64,000 nt of DNA from Chryseobacterium rhizoplanae (GTDB lineage Bacteria; Bacteroidota; Bacteroidia; Flavobacteriales; Weeksellaceae), in the NCBI RefSeq assembly GCF_900182655.1, contig NZ_FXTC01000001.1:310001-374000 (forward strand). Direction: 5' to 3'. A program made the position numbers and the translations under genes. The notes beneath the pieces are model-generated. The model saw only the letters and a program-made list of their open reading frames with translations. It was not told the DNA's origin and searched no databases. Shown here in pieces: positions 7,808 through 16,323 of this stretch (position 1 is the first letter of the stretch; each line of letters begins with the position of its first letter).

Positions 7808-8197
7808 ATGGAAAAAAGAACGGTTAACCCATGGAAATGGCAGGAAGAGAGAAGCTATTCTCAGGCTGTGGAGGTAAAAAATGTTGAAAGTACTTTATAC
7901 TGCTCAGGACAGGCGGCTATTGATCCTGATGGAACATCCAGTGATAAAGATATGAAATCACAGCTGGAACAGGCTATTGCCAACCTGGAAGAAGTGATCA
8001 GCACGGCAGGATATGAATGTAGCGGTATAGTAAGATTAAATATTTATACAACTTCTACTGAAGAACTCTGGCCCTATTTTTCCATTCTTCAGGAATGGAT
8101 TGCCCAACATAAAATACAGCAGGCGGTAACGATGCTTGAAGTAAAGGGGTTGTTTGAAACTTTAAAAGTGGAACTTGAAGCTACAGTTGTCAAATAA
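7808..8197 (+). CDS. RidA-family (YjgF/YER057c/UK114) protein
   Basis: A 129-residue RidA-family protein. Members hydrolyse reactive enamine/imine intermediates or related ring compounds, as trimers in the cytoplasm. Visible features are YSQAVEVKNVESTLYCSGQAAIDPDGTSS, the family's substrate-cleft region, and IVRLNIYTTSTEELWPYFSILQEW. The position of the catalytic arginine in canonical RidA (RxxV/C near residue 105) reads AVTMLEVKGL here, so this may belong to an Rid subfamily without deaminase activity. It lies 99 bases after the Crp/Fnr gene, with paired operators between, and is followed by its own terminator. Confidence 0.85.
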   Translation: MEKRTVNPWKWQEERSYSQAVEVKNVESTLYCSGQAAIDPDGTSSDKDMKSQLEQAIANLEEVISTAGYECSGIVRLNIYTTSTEELWPYFSILQEWIAQHKIQQAVTMLEVKGLFETLKVELEATVVK

Positions 8198-8220
8198 ATG
8201 AGAAATTGAGCTTAGAAAAT

Positions 8221-8253
8221 CAAACCTTCAAAATGTAATTTGGAGGTTTTTTC
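8221..8253 (+). terminator. Intrinsic terminator after the RidA gene
   Basis: AAACCTTCAAA pairs imperfectly with TTTGGAGGTTT around a short loop and is followed by TTTTTTC. It lies 24 bases after the RidA stop codon. Confidence 0.7.
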
Positions 8254-8293
8254 TTACATTTATCTTATACCAATTAACATTGATCAGGACATT

Positions 8294-9082
8294 ATGAATA
8301 TTCAACTTTTTTCAAAAAACGCTTTAGTGGGAGGGGCAACTCAGGGAATAGGTGCAGGAATTGCTCTGGAGCTGGCAAAATGTGGCGCTAATGTTACCGT
8401 TATGGCCCGCAATGAAACAAAACTTAAAAATTTCGTTTCTTCACTGCCGGTCATCAATCCGGAACAGAAACATGAATATCTGGTGGCTGATTTCTCGGAC
8501 TTTGAAAATTATAAAAAAATTATAACAGGATATTTTAATGACCATTCTGTTGATATTCTGGTGAACAATACAAACGGTCCGGAGCCAGGTTTAGCACTCG
8601 ATAAAACTCCGGATGATTATCAGAAAGCGTTTGATCTTCTTTTCAAAACGGTTTGCGAAACAACCTTATTGGCTCTGCCTCATATGATCCAACAGAAAAA
8701 CGGCCGTATTATCAATGTCTCTTCTTTATCCGTTAAAGAACCAATCGGAAGCCTGGCGCTGTCAAACTCTATCCGTTCAGCAGTCATTGCGTGGGCAAAA
8801 ACCCTTTCAAATGAAATTGCACAACATAATATCACTGTGAATAATATTCTTACAGGATATTTTGATACCGAACGGATTCAAAAGCTGGTTACTCATGAAG
8901 CTCAGCAAAGTGGTGATTCAGCGGAAGAAATAAAAAAAGCGAGAGAAAATAAAATTCCGATGAAAAGATTCGGGCAGCCGGAAGAATATGGCCATCTGGT
9001 AGCTTTTCTGGCTTCAGAATATTCAAATTATCTTACCGGAACAAGCATTCCTTTGGATGGAGGATTGAATAATGCGTATTAA
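8294..9082 (+). CDS. Short-chain dehydrogenase/reductase-like protein with altered active site
   Basis: A 262-residue Rossmann-fold protein. The cofactor motif GGATQGIGAGIA is at residues about 11-22, followed by NNTNGPEPG in place of NNAG. The C-terminus PMKRFGQPEEYGHLVAFLASEYSNYLTGTSIPLDGG is classic for SDRs. The active-site serine is present (NVSSLS), but the usual YxxxK is replaced by SNSIR in LALSNSIRSAVIAWAKTL. A subgroup of SDRs shares this LSN-x-x-R signature, so the loss is probably ancestral and function may differ from normal ketoreduction. I use the ATG at 8294; a longer start at 8240 would run into the preceding terminator and promoter region. Confidence 0.85.
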   Translation: MNIQLFSKNALVGGATQGIGAGIALELAKCGANVTVMARNETKLKNFVSSLPVINPEQKHEYLVADFSDFENYKKIITGYFNDHSVDILVNNTNGPEPGLALDKTPDDYQKAFDLLFKTVCETTLLALPHMIQQKNGRIINVSSLSVKEPIGSLALSNSIRSAVIAWAKTLSNEIAQHNITVNNILTGYFDTERIQKLVTHEAQQSGDSAEEIKKARENKIPMKRFGQPEEYGHLVAFLASEYSNYLTGTSIPLDGGLNNAY

Positions 9083-9132
9083 AAAATGGTAATTCCATAC
9101 AATTTTACACTAATCCTGTTATTTTATGCCTC

Positions 9133-9206
9133 TGTCATTCTGAATGTAACGAAGTGAAGTGAAGAATCTAAGCAGCATATGAGATTCTTCCTTCGTCAGA
9201 ATGACA
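9133..9206. repeat. REP-like inverted repeat, copy 2
   Basis: TGTCATTCTGA at 9133-9143 pairs with TCAGAATGACA at 9196-9206, with GAAGAATCT and AGATTCTTC nested inside. It is the same family as the core of the element at 1713-1794, but here without the outer AAAAAGAGG arms. It lies 50 bp after the stop of the SDR gene. The rest of the 9083-9438 gap is AT-rich promoter DNA with no other recognisable feature. Confidence 0.75.
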
Positions 9207-9438
9207 ATGGTGTAAGGCTATTATAGTCACCTTTATAATTAATAAAGTATATTTAAGTTTTTTTAATCTTTATTTTCTTCTTATATGAACTTTTTTATAC
9301 AGGTTCATTTTAAACTAATTGAATTGAAATTAACACTTTTATGACTTTTGTGGTTAGAAATAAAAATATGTAAATAAATTTTCTTTCATGTAATAAACCC
9401 TTTTCCCCGGTTGTCATATACATATTGAAAAATAGTAT

Positions 9439-12400
9439 ATGAAAAACTGGTCTTTTAAAAAATGGAACACCATACTGGGATGGTTCCTTTTCGTCATTGC
9501 ACTGATCACATATCTTTCAACAATGGAGCATTCTCTGAGCTTTTGGGACTGCGGAGAGTATATTTCTTCTGCAGTAAAACTTGAGGTGACCCATGCTCCG
9601 GGGGCTGCTTTATTTCAGATTGTAGGAGCGGTGGCGAGTATTTTTGCGTTGGGAAATGCTGAAAATTATTCTATTGTGATCAATGCCATGTCAGCGTTGT
9701 TCAGTGCATTTACCATCCTGTTTCTGTTCTGGACAATTACCCATTTTTCAAGACGGCTTCTGAATAAAGATTTTGACGATATTACCAGATCTCAGGAGAT
9801 TTCAATTCTTTTGGCTGGAGTCATCGGAGCTTTATGTTTTACTTTTTCAGATACCTTCTGGTTTTCAGCAGTAGAAGGAGAGGTCTATGCAATGGCTTCT
9901 CTATTTATCGCGCTGCTGGTCTGGCTGATCACCAAATGGGAAAATGAATCTAAAGCAGCTGACAGTGAGAGATGGATCATTCTTATTTTCTTTGCAATAG
10001 GTCTTTCTGTGGGAGTGCATATGATGTGTATGCTGGCTATTCCTGCCATATGTCTTGTATATTACGCCCGAAAATATACTTTTTCCTGGAAGAGCTTCAT
10101 GGTTGCTAACCTGGTAACGCTGGGAATTCTTGCTTTTGTATTCAAGATTATTTTCCCTTTTGTAATGACGATATTTGGAAAACTTGAGATTTTCTTTGTG
10201 AACGGGCTGGGACTTCCTTTCCATTCAGGGACGATTGTAGCATTTGTTCTTATGATTGCTATGAGTTATTTCCTGATTAAATATGCTAGAAAAACAAAAA
10301 GAAAAGTTGATCAGACCATCGTTTTATCGCTGGTATATATGATGATTGGTTTCTCTTGCTGGCTGGTGATTCCTATCAGGGCAAATGCCAATCCGCCGAT
10401 GAACCTTAATGATCCGGATACCGCAATAGGAATGAGGGATTATTACAACAGGGTACAGTATGGTGACTGGCCCACAATTTATGGACAGAACTACACCGCA
10501 TTTCTAGACAGAAACGGTTTGGAAAAAGAGGAAGACGGAAGCTACAAAAGAGATGTAACAGGAGATATTTACGAAAAAGATGAAAAAACCGGAACCTACA
10601 GAAAAACCGGGGAACGATTCAATTATGTATTTAATAAATCACACATCAGCTTCATGCCGAGGATGTTCAATGAAGATAAAGAGGTTACCGCCAATTATAT
10701 TGCCTTGTATGGCGCACCTGATTTTACTTTCAATTATGATAATGAAGAAGTAGCAGACAATCCGGAGGCTAAAAGGATTTTTGATGATCTGAGAGCAAAA
10801 TATGAAGGAGATTCCATCACCGCAGAAGATTATCTGAAAGTAAAACCTTATGATCTTATTAAGGTGCAACGCCCTTCCTTTGCTCAGAATATGGATTATT
10901 TCATCTCTTTCCAGAACGGTTACTATTTTGTCCGATATCTGATGTGGAATTTCGTAGGAAGACAGAATGATCTTGAAGGACATATGGAAAATACCAATGG
11001 TAACTGGATCTCAGGATTTTCTTTTATTGATAATGCGTTGCTGGGTGATCAGGATCATATGCCGGCTAAATTTAAAAATGAAAGTACCGTAAAGTTTTTC
11101 TTTCTGCCATTGATTCTAGGACTTATCGGTTTCTTTTTTCAGCTGAACAGGGATTTCGGGAGATTTTATGCAATTCTTTCACTGTTTGTTCTTACAAGTA
11201 TGGGAATTGTTTTTTATACCGGGGTAAAACCTTTTGAAGTAAGGGAAAGAGATTATGCGATGGTAGGTTCTTTCTATGCCTTCGCCATCTGGATCGGACT
11301 CGGAGCAGGAGCTGTACTTTGGCTGATTCAGTCTAAACTTAAATCTAATGCAGCTAATAGTATCCTGGGAGTTGTATTGCTGGGAATTCCTTTTATGATG
11401 GGGTTCCAGAATTATACTTCGCATGACCGTAGTAAAAAGACTGCAGCCCGTGATTATGCCTATTCATTTTTACGATCGCTGCCTAAAGATGATATTATTT
11501 TTATTTATGGTGATAATGATACCTTTCCGGTTTGGGCAATCCAGGAAACGGAAAGATTCAGGGATGATGTGAAAACAGTCAACTTTACCCTTTTAGCCAC
11601 ACCATGGAATATAGATCAGGTAAAAAGAAAAACATATAATGCAAAGGGAATTCCGGGAGAGCTCACTCACGAAGAGTACAGGGATGGGGTCAACGATCAG
11701 GTTTATCTGATGAAAAAAGAAGATTGGGAAGGCCTTTTCCAAATGTTGAAAGAACAGGGAGCACCGGACACAGCATTCCAGGAATTCAGAAAATATATGA
11801 CTCAGGATTCAATGACGGTGAAAGATGCTATCAAATTCCTTAAACTTAAATCTTCCGAAAAAGATGAATTGCTGAAGATGTATTTCGGGGAAAAACAATA
11901 TGAGAAATACAATATTCTGCCGGTAAGTAAATTTATCCTTCCGGTAAATAAAGAAAATGCTGTAAAATCGGGAATCATTAATCAGGCTGATCTTTCTAAA
12001 GCAGTAGATCAGATTATGATCAATTATGAAGCGAATACCCTTTACAAAAGCAATCTGATGATACTTGATATGCTGGCTAATTTCGACTGGAAACGTCCCA
12101 TTAATTTCTCATCGGGCGGAATGTATGACAGTGAAAATATTTTTTATCTTGACGAATACCTGCAGTTTGACGGTTTCAGCTACAGATTGGTTCCTATTCA
12201 CACGCCTCAGAGTCCGGATGGAGATAAAGGAAGGGTAGATGCCAATTCTCTTTACCAGGTGGTGAAAAACTTCAGATGGGGGAATTTTAAAAACCTCAGT
12301 GTTTATTATAATGAAACGGCAACTTCCAATATTTTAGGTTACAGAATGTCCGTAAGCAGGGCTGTATCGGCACTTGTGGTAAGCGGACAGAAAGCGAAGG

Positions 12401-12924
12401 CACTAGAACTGCTGGACCTTGCCGCGAAAGAAATTCCTGTTGAGAAATACAATGATCCACGGTCATTAAGTTCAATGGTAACCGGATATATTGTTGCAGG
12501 GCAGGAGCAGAAAGGTCTTCAGCTGGCGGAAACCCTTAAGAAAGGAATATTTGAAGAATATGATTACTATCAGAATCTTTCGCCGGCATTTAAAGCAGCT
12601 GTCAGAAAACAGATGAGGTCAAAACCAATGGAATATGCATTAGTTGTTTCAGCAGTTACAGAAGCTTACAAAACATTAGGGCAGAATGAAAAAGCACATG
12701 TCTATCTTCTAAAGTCAATGGAGCCGATTGATAAAAAATTCAGTGTTTTTATAAAAGGCTTGCAGCAAATGGGTAAAGAAAAGGCGATTAAAGAATCCGA
12801 AAATGTACGGCAGATCACACCTTTTTACCAATATTTATTTAATGTAATGGAGCCTTTTGATTCTGCATATTCCAGAAAAAAGGAAATTGAAATTACCAAT
12901 GCTATGATGAAAGCAACACAGTAG
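9439..12924 (+). CDS. DUF2723 protein, probable GT117 O-mannosyltransferase-like glycosyltransferase
   Basis: A 1161-residue inner-membrane protein. The N-terminus is the DUF2723 signature: a first membrane segment (ILGWFLFVIALITYLS), then STMEHSLSFWDCGEYISSAVKLEVTHAPGAALFQ with the acidic loop residues typical of GT-C glycosyltransferases. There are about 10-12 membrane segments up to residue 660, and a large soluble C-terminal part with tetratricopeptide-like helices (AVSALVVSGQKAKALELLDLAAKE). Family members in Bacteroidota (and TMEM260 in animals) are linked to protein O-glycosylation. It is a single-gene unit closed by a bidirectional terminator. The exact sugar and acceptor are not visible from sequence. 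Confidence 0.87.
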   Translation: MKNWSFKKWNTILGWFLFVIALITYLSTMEHSLSFWDCGEYISSAVKLEVTHAPGAALFQIVGAVASIFALGNAENYSIVINAMSALFSAFTILFLFWTITHFSRRLLNKDFDDITRSQEISILLAGVIGALCFTFSDTFWFSAVEGEVYAMASLFIALLVWLITKWENESKAADSERWIILIFFAIGLSVGVHMMCMLAIPAICLVYYARKYTFSWKSFMVANLVTLGILAFVFKIIFPFVMTIFGKLEIFFVNGLGLPFHSGTIVAFVLMIAMSYFLIKYARKTKRKVDQTIVLSLVYMMIGFSCWLVIPIRANANPPMNLNDPDTAIGMRDYYNRVQYGDWPTIYGQNYTAFLDRNGLEKEEDGSYKRDVTGDIYEKDEKTGTYRKTGERFNYVFNKSHISFMPRMFNEDKEVTANYIALYGAPDFTFNYDNEEVADNPEAKRIFDDLRAKYEGDSITAEDYLKVKPYDLIKVQRPSFAQNMDYFISFQNGYYFVRYLMWNFVGRQNDLEGHMENTNGNWISGFSFIDNALLGDQDHMPAKFKNESTVKFFFLPLILGLIGFFFQLNRDFGRFYAILSLFVLTSMGIVFYTGVKPFEVRERDYAMVGSFYAFAIWIGLGAGAVLWLIQSKLKSNAANSILGVVLLGIPFMMGFQNYTSHDRSKKTAARDYAYSFLRSLPKDDIIFIYGDNDTFPVWAIQETERFRDDVKTVNFTLLATPWNIDQVKRKTYNAKGIPGELTHEEYRDGVNDQVYLMKKEDWEGLFQMLKEQGAPDTAFQEFRKYMTQDSMTVKDAIKFLKLKSSEKDELLKMYFGEKQYEKYNILPVSKFILPVNKENAVKSGIINQADLSKAVDQIMINYEANTLYKSNLMILDMLANFDWKRPINFSSGGMYDSENIFYLDEYLQFDGFSYRLVPIHTPQSPDGDKGRVDANSLYQVVKNFRWGNFKNLSVYYNETATSNILGYRMSVSRAVSALVVSGQKAKALELLDLAAKEIPVEKYNDPRSLSSMVTGYIVAGQEQKGLQLAETLKKGIFEEYDYYQNLSPAFKAAVRKQMRSKPMEYALVVSAVTEAYKTLGQNEKAHVYLLKSMEPIDKKFSVFIKGLQQMGKEKAIKESENVRQITPFYQYLFNVMEPFDSAYSRKKEIEITNAMMKATQ

Positions 12925-12929
12925 ATCAT

Positions 12930-12974
12930 CAATGAAAAAAACTTTAAACTTACGGTTTAAAGTTTCTTTCATTG
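12930..12974. terminator. Bidirectional terminator between convergent genes
   Basis: A long stem: CAATGAAAAAAACTTTAAAC pairs with GTTTAAAGTTTCTTTCATTG around a TTACG loop, with one mismatch. It sits between the stop of the DUF2723 gene and the stop of the minus-strand AraC gene, and A/T runs on both sides suit both directions. Confidence 0.8.
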
Positions 12975-12987
12975 ATTCAGGATAAGT

Positions 12988-13800
12988 TTAATCTGTGAGA
13001 TTTTGAATAGCTTTATTGCTCTTTCTTAAATCAGAAGGTCTGGATTGGGTAAATTCGCGGAATGTATCACTAAAGGCGCTGATAGAGCTGTAACCCACAT
13101 CATCAGCAATTTCATTGATGGGCTTGTCTGTATTTAAAAGTAATTCAATGGCTTTGATGATCCTTAGCGTTTTCAGGTATTGAAGAAATGAAATATCCAT
13201 ATCTGCTTTGAAAAGGCGGGACATGGAACGTTCACTCAGCCCGAATCTGCCGCTTACATTGGCCAAAGTAAGTTTTTCCCCGATATTCCATTCCAGATAA
13301 GATACAATTTTCATCATCTGTTTGTTGTGAGTAGCAGGTAGAATAATAGGTAAAGGCTGCTGATGGGTTTTGGGCAGGATTTTTTTTAAAGCGACCAGAA
13401 ATTCAAAATTTTCGTCTTTTGAAGTAACATGTTTTTCATCCCATATTTCAGTATACTTGATCATCTGGATCAGCAGTTCTGATGCCGGATATATTCCCAG
13501 CCTGCTGTAGAAAGGATCTGAGAGATCATCATGGGCATAAAAATAAAGAGAGCGCAGAACAGTGGCGGTGTGCCCGATCTCTAAAATATGTTCCATCCCC
13601 TGCGGAATCCAGAAGAAATGCCGGGCCGGAACCACATACGTTCTGTTGTTGATTGTAATATAAGCAATACCGCCTTCTACATAGCTCAGCTGCCCTTTGG
13701 TATGCTTGTGGAAAGGAATCAGTTTTTCTGATTTTTCGTGCATAACAAATACACTTTTGTCGTCTTTATCAATATCAGGAAGTGCAGCAATTAATCCCAT
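12988..13800 (-). CDS. AraC-family regulator with cupin sensor domain
   Basis: A 270-residue regulator. The N-terminal cupin-like sensor (LIPFHKHTKGQLSYVEGGIAYITINNRTYVVPARHFFWIPQGMEH) has the H-x-H metal/ligand pattern, and the C-terminal AraC domain has two helix-turn-helix units (LTLANVSGRFGLSERSMSRLFKAD and INEIADDVGYSSISAFSDTFREFTQSRPSDLRK). I start it at the ATG at 13800; the TTG at 13830 would add ten residues with no support. It is divergent from the TolC-HlyD-MFS operon and most likely controls it in response to an exported or toxic compound. Confidence 0.9.
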   Translation of the reverse strand: MGLIAALPDIDKDDKSVFVMHEKSEKLIPFHKHTKGQLSYVEGGIAYITINNRTYVVPARHFFWIPQGMEHILEIGHTATVLRSLYFYAHDDLSDPFYSRLGIYPASELLIQMIKYTEIWDEKHVTSKDENFEFLVALKKILPKTHQQPLPIILPATHNKQMMKIVSYLEWNIGEKLTLANVSGRFGLSERSMSRLFKADMDISFLQYLKTLRIIKAIELLLNTDKPINEIADDVGYSSISAFSDTFREFTQSRPSDLRKSNKAIQNLTD

Positions 13801-13899
13801 AAAAAATTTAAAATACCAGTGAAAATGCAAATATAATCATTTGGCCGGAATCATGTAAAAGTTGACTATTTTAGATAAATATAATTTCTGGATTGAGGA

Positions 13900-13907
13900 T
13901 AAATTTG
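13900..13907 (+). promoter_or_regulatory. -7 promoter element TAAATTTG of the efflux operon
   Basis: A perfect TAnnTTTG match 24 bases before the ATG at 13932. It supports starting the TolC-like gene there rather than at the TTG at 13893, which lies upstream of the transcription start. No TTG is found at 19-20 bp spacing, consistent with a need for an activator such as the divergent AraC protein. Confidence 0.6.
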
Positions 13908-13931
13908 CAGTGCAATAATTCAAAAATTCAA

Positions 13932-15254
13932 ATGAAAATTTATGTCGCCGGATTGCTGATGCTGGGAGTTTCCTGCACAATATCAGCTCAGAAAGGCAGT
14001 CCAACTAAGGATACTATACGACTTTCCTTAAAAGATGCGTGGCAGAAAGCTGAAGAAAACAGCCGCCATATCAGAATCAATACCATCAATGTAGACATTG
14101 CGGAAGCTGAAGTAAAAGATGCGAAAAGAGAACGGCTTCCTGAAATAGAAGTTAAAGGCTCTGCAGAAAAAGCATCCAACATTCCTATCTATGAAAATGG
14201 AATCTTTTCCAAACCGACCCAGCATGAAGTTATTCACACTCTTTACCGGGCAGGAGCAGATTTTTATCTGAATATTTATAACGGAAACAAGCTGAATCTT
14301 AAGATTAAGGAAAACCAGACCCTTCAGAAAATTAAGGATATTCAGAAAGAACAGTCTGTATCTGATATTCATTACAAAACAGCAGCTCTATACCTTGAAC
14401 TCCAGAAAACTTTAATTTTCAGAAACCTTATTCAGCAGGATATTGCCGATCAGAAAACACAGCTTAAAGAAATTCAGTCCCTTTATAAAAACGGGGTCGT
14501 TTTAAAAAGTGATGTTTTAAGGATTGAACTTGAACTTTCAAAGCGGAAAATGGCATTGGTAACCATAGAAAATGATATTCTCATTGCAACTCAAAAATTG
14601 AATATTATCCTTGGTATTCCTGATGAGCAGACTGTTATTCCTGAAGCACCATTTAATCAATGGGATGAAAATACCTCTTACAGCGATTATTTGAAGCTGG
14701 CACTGGATCACTCTTTCAGTTACCATGTTTCTGAACAGCAGACAGAGCTGAGTAAACTCAAACTAAAGCAGGTAAAAGCCAATGTAAGACCTAAAATCGG
14801 GATGTACGGTGAATTTTATTATGCCAATCCGCAGATTTTTCTCTATCCCTACAATCCTTATTGGTATTCATTGGGAATCGTGGGAATTAAAGCATCTTTT
14901 TCCATCTCATCTCTTTACCATAATACTCATAAAGTAAAAGCAGCACAGCTGGAATTTGAAAAAGAAGAAGAAGCACACAAGGATACAGAGGATAAAGTAA
15001 GGCAACAAGTGAAAGAAGCCTATCTGAGGTATCAGGAAGCACTTGAGCAGATAAAGGTAGCGGAAGCCAATGTTATCCAGGCCAAAGAGAATGCGCGCAT
15101 TATTAAGAATACTTATTTCAGCCAGACTTCTCTTATTACAGAACTGCTGGATGCAGATATACAGCTTCTTCAAACAAAATTTGAACTGGAAGCGGCAAAG
15201 ATTATGGCACAAAACAATTATTATTTACTACAAAACATTACAGGCGTTTTATAA
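13932..15254 (+). CDS. TolC-family outer-membrane efflux protein
   Basis: A 440-residue outer-membrane channel subunit with an N-terminal signal peptide (KIYVAGLLMLGVSCTISAQ). The duplicated TolC helix-strand architecture is visible: IRLSLKDAWQKAEENSRHIRINTINVDIAEAEVKDAKRERLPEI at the start of repeat one, and LKLALDHSFSYHVSEQQTELSKLKLKQVKANVRPKIGMYGEFYYANP opening repeat two. Long coiled-coil helices follow (EEEAHKDTEDKVRQQVKEAYLRYQEALEQIKVAEANVIQAKENARI). TolC trimers form the outer-membrane exit duct for tripartite pumps. It is the first gene of an EmrAB-TolC-like operon; the adaptor gene begins four bases after its stop. Confidence 0.93.
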   Translation: MKIYVAGLLMLGVSCTISAQKGSPTKDTIRLSLKDAWQKAEENSRHIRINTINVDIAEAEVKDAKRERLPEIEVKGSAEKASNIPIYENGIFSKPTQHEVIHTLYRAGADFYLNIYNGNKLNLKIKENQTLQKIKDIQKEQSVSDIHYKTAALYLELQKTLIFRNLIQQDIADQKTQLKEIQSLYKNGVVLKSDVLRIELELSKRKMALVTIENDILIATQKLNIILGIPDEQTVIPEAPFNQWDENTSYSDYLKLALDHSFSYHVSEQQTELSKLKLKQVKANVRPKIGMYGEFYYANPQIFLYPYNPYWYSLGIVGIKASFSISSLYHNTHKVKAAQLEFEKEEEAHKDTEDKVRQQVKEAYLRYQEALEQIKVAEANVIQAKENARIIKNTYFSQTSLITELLDADIQLLQTKFELEAAKIMAQNNYYLLQNITGVL

Positions 15255-15258
15255 TACA

Positions 15259-16323
15259 ATGAAAAAAAAATATACTCCCACCGACAGGCTGATCACAAAG
15301 ATCACAGGATGGATTTCAGTTTTAATTGTTGCAGCACTTGCTGTTTGGGGTGGTTTTACCCTAAAGAACTACTATGCATATGAGCAGACCAATGATGCAC
15401 AGGTTCAGGAATATGTAAACCCTATTATTTCAAGAGCCGGAGGATTCATTGTAGCGGTGAAATTTGAAGAAAACCAGGAAGTTAAAAAAGGAGATACACT
15501 TCTGATCATCGATAACCGTGAATATATCCTTCAGCAGAAACAGACGCAGGCAGCCCTTCAGAAAGCCCGTGCCCAGCTTAGAGTATTGGAAAGCAACACC
15601 GGTACCACAGAAAAAGAAGCTGCAGCAGCAATGGCTCAGATAGATGCCAATAAAGCAAAAGTATGGAAGCAGAAACTTGATTATGACAGATACAAAAAGC
15701 TATATGATGAAGAATCTGCCACAAAACAAAGGCTTGAAGATGTAAAAGCAACTTTAGACGTCAATGAAAGTGATTACAAATCTTCACAGGATAATTATGC
15801 TGCTTCACGATCAAAAATAAATGATATTCAGGCAGAAAAAACAGTTGTTCTGGCAGAGATTGCAAGACTGGAAGCATTATTGGACCGCCATAAACTGGAT
15901 GTAAGCTATACGGCAGTCACTGCAGCTTATGACGGAAGAATGGGAAGAAGAACCGTTGAAGTAGGGCAGATGATTGATGCAGGAGAAACGCTGGCATTTA
16001 TTGTCAATAATGAAACGGATAAATGGGTGGTTGCCAATTATAAAGAAACACAGATCAGGGATATGCATATTGGTGATCATGTGAAAATTGTAGCAGATTC
16101 TTATCCTGACAGGGAATTTAAAGGAACGATTATTTCACTTTCTCCCGCAACAGGTTCTAGTTTTTCATTACTTCCTCCGGATAATTCTACCGGGAACTAT
16201 GTGAAGATTGTTCAGCGTATTCCTGTGAGAATAAAAGTAGATGGAATAAGAAAAGAGATTGAGGTCCTGAAAGTAGGAATGAACGTGAATGTATATGCCG
16301 ACAAAAAACATTCTAATGGCTAA
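15259..16323 (+). CDS. HlyD/EmrA-family membrane-fusion protein
   Basis: A 354-residue periplasmic adaptor. It has one N-terminal membrane segment (ISVLIVAALAVWGGF, about residues 17-31), then a biotinyl-lipoyl-like half (NPIISRAGGFIVAVKFEENQEVKKGDTLLIID), a coiled-coil hairpin (about 95-200) and the matching half plus beta-barrel (AAYDGRMGRRTVEVGQMIDAGETLAFIVNNE, then VANYKETQIRDMHIGDHVKIVADSYPDREFKGTI). It would bridge the MFS pump to the TolC channel. The ATG at 15259 follows the TolC stop by four bases; a longer frame starting inside TolC is not credible. Its 3' end overlaps the next gene. Confidence 0.92.
   Translation: MKKKYTPTDRLITKITGWISVLIVAALAVWGGFTLKNYYAYEQTNDAQVQEYVNPIISRAGGFIVAVKFEENQEVKKGDTLLIIDNREYILQQKQTQAALQKARAQLRVLESNTGTTEKEAAAAMAQIDANKAKVWKQKLDYDRYKKLYDEESATKQRLEDVKATLDVNESDYKSSQDNYAASRSKINDIQAEKTVVLAEIARLEALLDRHKLDVSYTAVTAAYDGRMGRRTVEVGQMIDAGETLAFIVNNETDKWVVANYKETQIRDMHIGDHVKIVADSYPDREFKGTIISLSPATGSSFSLLPPDNSTGNYVKIVQRIPVRIKVDGIRKEIEVLKVGMNVNVYADKKHSNG

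Noticed and set aside
13893..13931. TTG start for the TolC-like gene
   Set aside because: It lies upstream of, and overlapping, the TAAATTTG -7 element, so it would not be on the transcript.
15070..15258. Longer start of the HlyD-like gene inside TolC
   Set aside because: It overlaps TolC by 185 bases and would put a basic, non-signal sequence before the membrane segment. The ATG at 15259 has normal operon spacing.
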